Of a stretch of 45,467 bases of DNA, positions 43,483-45,467 are shown one piece after another. How positions within the stretch are numbered: position 1 is the stretch's first letter; each line of letters starts with the position of its first letter. The stretch covers positions 1 to 45,467 of the forward strand of contig JABHOG010000008.1 of NCBI GenBank assembly GCA_018694835.1. Reading direction: 5' to 3'. Made by a program: the position numbers and the translations under genes. Under the pieces are notes generated by a model. The model did not search any database. It saw only the letters and a list, made by a program, of their open reading frames with translations, and was not told where the DNA came from. Source of the DNA: Planctomycetota bacterium (GTDB lineage: Bacteria > Planctomycetota > UBA8108 > UBA1146).

Positions 43483-43671
43483 TCAGGCTTCGATCTTCTC
43501 AGCCTTCGAGGCAAAAAGATTGGCAAACAGTGAGCCAAAGAAACCAGACAGTCCCACGGCCATGTAGATATTTGGATCCACCACGACCGAATTGACGATA
43601 TACCAGCACGCCACCGCGATGATTCCACCGATGACTCCCGCAAACACGGCTCCTCCGAGATTATTCCCCAT
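43483..43671 (-). CDS. Small two-helix membrane protein (62 aa)
   Basis: Two hydrophobic segments, GGAVFAGVIGGIIAVACWYIV and IYMAVGLSGFFGSLFANLFA, are separated by a short VVVDPN loop, with a Lys/Glu-rich tail. The Gly-rich first helix is reminiscent of small glycine-zipper or GlsB-like membrane proteins, but no family is certain. GGGAG lies 8 bases before the chosen ATG; an in-frame ATG seven codons upstream is possible. A clear terminator follows, which supports a real gene. Confidence 0.72.
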   Translation of the reverse strand: MGNNLGGAVFAGVIGGIIAVACWYIVNSVVVDPNIYMAVGLSGFFGSLFANLFASKAEKIEA

Positions 43672-43840
43672 CACCCGTTCTCCCATCCACACACGGGGAC
43701 TACCCCCGCATGCGCAAACGGTAAAGCAAATCGACCTTCGATGTCAAATCGACCAGCACGACTCGGTACTGGTTGGGACTGAAATAGTGGGTCCGAAAAG
43801 TACGCTTCAGCGGATTTACCATTACCTGAGCCACAATTCA

Positions 43841-43868
43841 GGCGGTTTTCGTCACGGGGACGAACGCC
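43841..43868 (+). promoter_or_regulatory. Leader hairpin before the secreted protein gene at 43895
   Basis: GGCG/CGCC (43841-43844 with 43865-43868) and TTCGTC/GACGAA (43848-43853 with 43859-43864) form a bulged stem with a 5-base loop, ending 26 bases before the ATG. The rest of the 223-base divergent gap (43672-43894) holds a doubled CAAATCGACC and no clear promoter. Confidence 0.4.
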
Positions 43869-43894
43869 ATTCAGCCCAATGGAAAGGGGTCTCC

Positions 43895-45467
43895 ATGACC
43901 TTCCCCATTCTCGGGACAAAGACGATTCTTCGTTTTTTCTCCCTCTCATTCCTGCTTCTCGCGATGCTGCCCGCCACCACCCTCTACTCCCAGGTGTACA
44001 TGAAAAACCTGGGCACTCGTGGAAGCGAACTCTCTCTCGAGATGACGCCGACCAGTGATGGAAACTACGTCACAGTCGGTCCCGTCACTCGACCTCCCGG
44101 TGCGCCACCTGGCTTTGACATCTACCTCAACAAGGTCAGCCCTGGCGGCAACCTGATCTGGACGCGTCAGATCCTCGAATCCAATGTGCAAGGATTCGGC
44201 AATGCGGTTCCTGTTTCGGTGACGGAAACATTTTCCGCTGGAGTTTCCAGTGGTTTTGCGGTGACTGGTATCGTCCGAAACGGAATTTCGGTCGACGATC
44301 CGGTGATGGTGGTCACCACTGACGTCGTTGGGATTCCCACCGGCTACAGTTCCTATGGCGGACCACTACCCATCAATAATGTCGGCATCATCAGCGGGGC
44401 AGGCGTGAAAATCATCCAGATCCCAGATGGGCGACTCGCCATCTGCGGATCGGTCACACTCGCCAACTCTGCCGGTCAGCTTCCCTTCATCCTCGTGGTA
44501 CAGCAAGACCTCACGCTGGATTTCATGCGGGTCTACGAGGATGCTGCTTTCAGTATCCCGGGAGCCAATCTGTTTGGATTCAATACCCGGGCTCATTTCG
44601 CCGACATCGAATATGTCGAGGAGTTGATCGATGCCGATGGTACCGTTCTCCAGGAAGCAGGATTCATGGTGGTGGGATCCACCGGTCCGATGAACTCGAA
44701 CTTCTCTGAAATCCTGGTGATGCGCACCAAGATCGATGGGAATCCATCTCAGGTGACACTGCATGGCCCGCAACAGGTAAAATCGATCGGGACCGCTCTC
44801 ACCATCACCCAGACCGGCAATGTCGAGGTTGCCGGGCTGGTCATCCATCCGCCAAGCGTCACAGGCGCACCCGCGATCCCACCGTCGACCCTGGTCCTCA
44901 AGCTGGAACCACACTTTCTCGGAACCCTCGATCAGGACGAATACCATGGATTCATCGCCCACAGCGACATTCGAGAAGTGGGAGCGGGTGAGTTCATCCT
45001 GGCAGGTCGAGATGCATACTCCGCGAACGCCGCTGTGCTTCGAATCAAGAATGATGGAACCGTGATCTTTGCCAATGGATATGGTGGTCCCCATGTGGAG
45101 ATCTTCACCGATGTTCATGAGATCACCGGAGGAGATCTGCTCTCCAGTGGAATCACCACCACCTGGTGCAGAGGCCCCATCGACGAATACCTGACCAGAA
45201 CTCTCGGCGATGGAACCGTCGTCGGGTGTAACTTTTACGGCCTCAACTACGCACACGTCGAACCAGTACACCCGGTTCGAGATACCTGGCTCCCATCGGA
45301 GTTACTCGACCTGGTCAGAGTCCACTCGCATGATCTCATCACCCCGGGCACACGGGTATTCTTGATCTGTCCGCTAATATTCCTTCCAAATATAGTATTG
45401 CCGATTCCCTGGGACTGGTTCAGGCGCGGCGACTTCACTCGTGATCTCCAGGTCGACATCGGAGACG
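43895..45467 (+). CDS. Secreted beta-rich protein, C-terminus cut where a dockerin-like module begins
   Basis: 524 codons are visible without a stop; the gene runs off the right edge. A signal peptide (FSLSFLLLAMLPATTLYS, cut near residue 33) is followed by repeated strands of the kind TSDGNYVTVGPV, IPDGRLAICGSV, DGTVLQEAGFMVVGS, ITQTGNVEVAGLV and GAGEFILAGRD, each near 50-80 residues apart. They resemble delta-60/SBBP-type propeller blades. The last residues, FRRGDFTRDLQVDIGD, match the opening of the dockerin-like repeat in the DHOR protein (RRGDSNADGAVDIGD), so a terminal module very likely follows. GGAAAGGGG lies 6-7 bases before the ATG. No enzyme motif is visible. Confidence 0.85.
   Translation, partial: MTFPILGTKTILRFFSLSFLLLAMLPATTLYSQVYMKNLGTRGSELSLEMTPTSDGNYVTVGPVTRPPGAPPGFDIYLNKVSPGGNLIWTRQILESNVQGFGNAVPVSVTETFSAGVSSGFAVTGIVRNGISVDDPVMVVTTDVVGIPTGYSSYGGPLPINNVGIISGAGVKIIQIPDGRLAICGSVTLANSAGQLPFILVVQQDLTLDFMRVYEDAAFSIPGANLFGFNTRAHFADIEYVEELIDADGTVLQEAGFMVVGSTGPMNSNFSEILVMRTKIDGNPSQVTLHGPQQVKSIGTALTITQTGNVEVAGLVIHPPSVTGAPAIPPSTLVLKLEPHFLGTLDQDEYHGFIAHSDIREVGAGEFILAGRDAYSANAAVLRIKNDGTVIFANGYGGPHVEIFTDVHEITGGDLLSSGITTTWCRGPIDEYLTRTLGDGTVVGCNFYGLNYAHVEPVHPVRDTWLPSELLDLVRVHSHDLITPGTRVFLICPLIFLPNIVLPIPWDWFRRGDFTRDLQVDIGD

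Noticed and set aside
44366-45271. 301-codon minus-strand open frame at the right end
   Set aside because: Antisense to the long open secreted-protein gene, which has a signal peptide, ribosome site and dockerin motif.

Overview
The window looks like chromosome of a marine-type planctomycete (Planctomycetota). The main evidence is a set of secreted proteins carrying dockerin-like Ca-binding repeats of the pattern RGDxNxDGxxDIxD...LF, with four conserved cysteines and a CGxDPTxDGL-type ending. Eukaryote-like signalling relics, DUF1570 peptidases, a 1,597-residue NAD-glutamate dehydrogenase and clear Shine-Dalgarno sequences fit with this. The lineage is an inference; the window has no rRNA or other decisive marker. 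I see no prophage, insertion sequence, CRISPR array or integrase. Two tRNA genes are present.

Layout. 1-5110 (minus): large NAD-glutamate dehydrogenase followed by a cut-off cation-diffusion-facilitator transporter. 5350-6018 (plus): an unrecognised one-pass membrane protein. 6045-17710 (minus): a long collinear run of nadC, DUF2062 membrane protein, DUF192 lipoprotein, ComEA-like helix-hairpin-helix protein, uvrB, a membrane-anchored pseudokinase and two tandem DUF1570 zinc-peptidase paralogues. Several junctions in it overlap or nearly touch (ATGA, TTGA, TGAGATG), which suggests translational coupling. 17950-23414 (plus): a eukaryotic-type UDP-sugar pyrophosphorylase coupled to a HEAT/TPR protein, then a TPR protein with a proline-rich tail, then tRNA-Cys with a terminator.

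23839-28606 (plus): two secreted dockerin-tailed proteins, an FG-GAP/VCBS protein preceded by a strongly structured leader and a di-haem DHOR (DUF1111) oxidoreductase. 29145-34131 (minus, except the plus-strand tRNA-Leu at 31278): a secreted beta-propeller of deviant codon use, an outer-membrane-type lipoprotein, an ECF sigma/anti-sigma pair, and a putative aminopeptidase (PF10023) with a possibly leaderless promoter. 34209-37988: a divergent pair of dockerin-bearing proteins, one of them a penicillin-acylase family Ntn hydrolase with the module at its N-terminus. 37998-43671: DUF188 and DUF255 genes, a DoxX-like membrane protein, a DUF885 peptidase and a tiny two-helix membrane protein. 43895 to the end (plus): another secreted protein, cut by the window just as a dockerin-like repeat begins.

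Much of the window encodes the cell envelope: signal peptides or lipoboxes are seen on more than a dozen products, with at least four HExxH-type or related peptidases. The most interesting leads are the shared four-cysteine dockerin-like module (terminal in four proteins, N-terminal in the acylase), the degenerate kinase coupled to uvrB, the structured leader before the FG-GAP gene, and the cysteine-rich extracytoplasmic domain of the anti-sigma factor.
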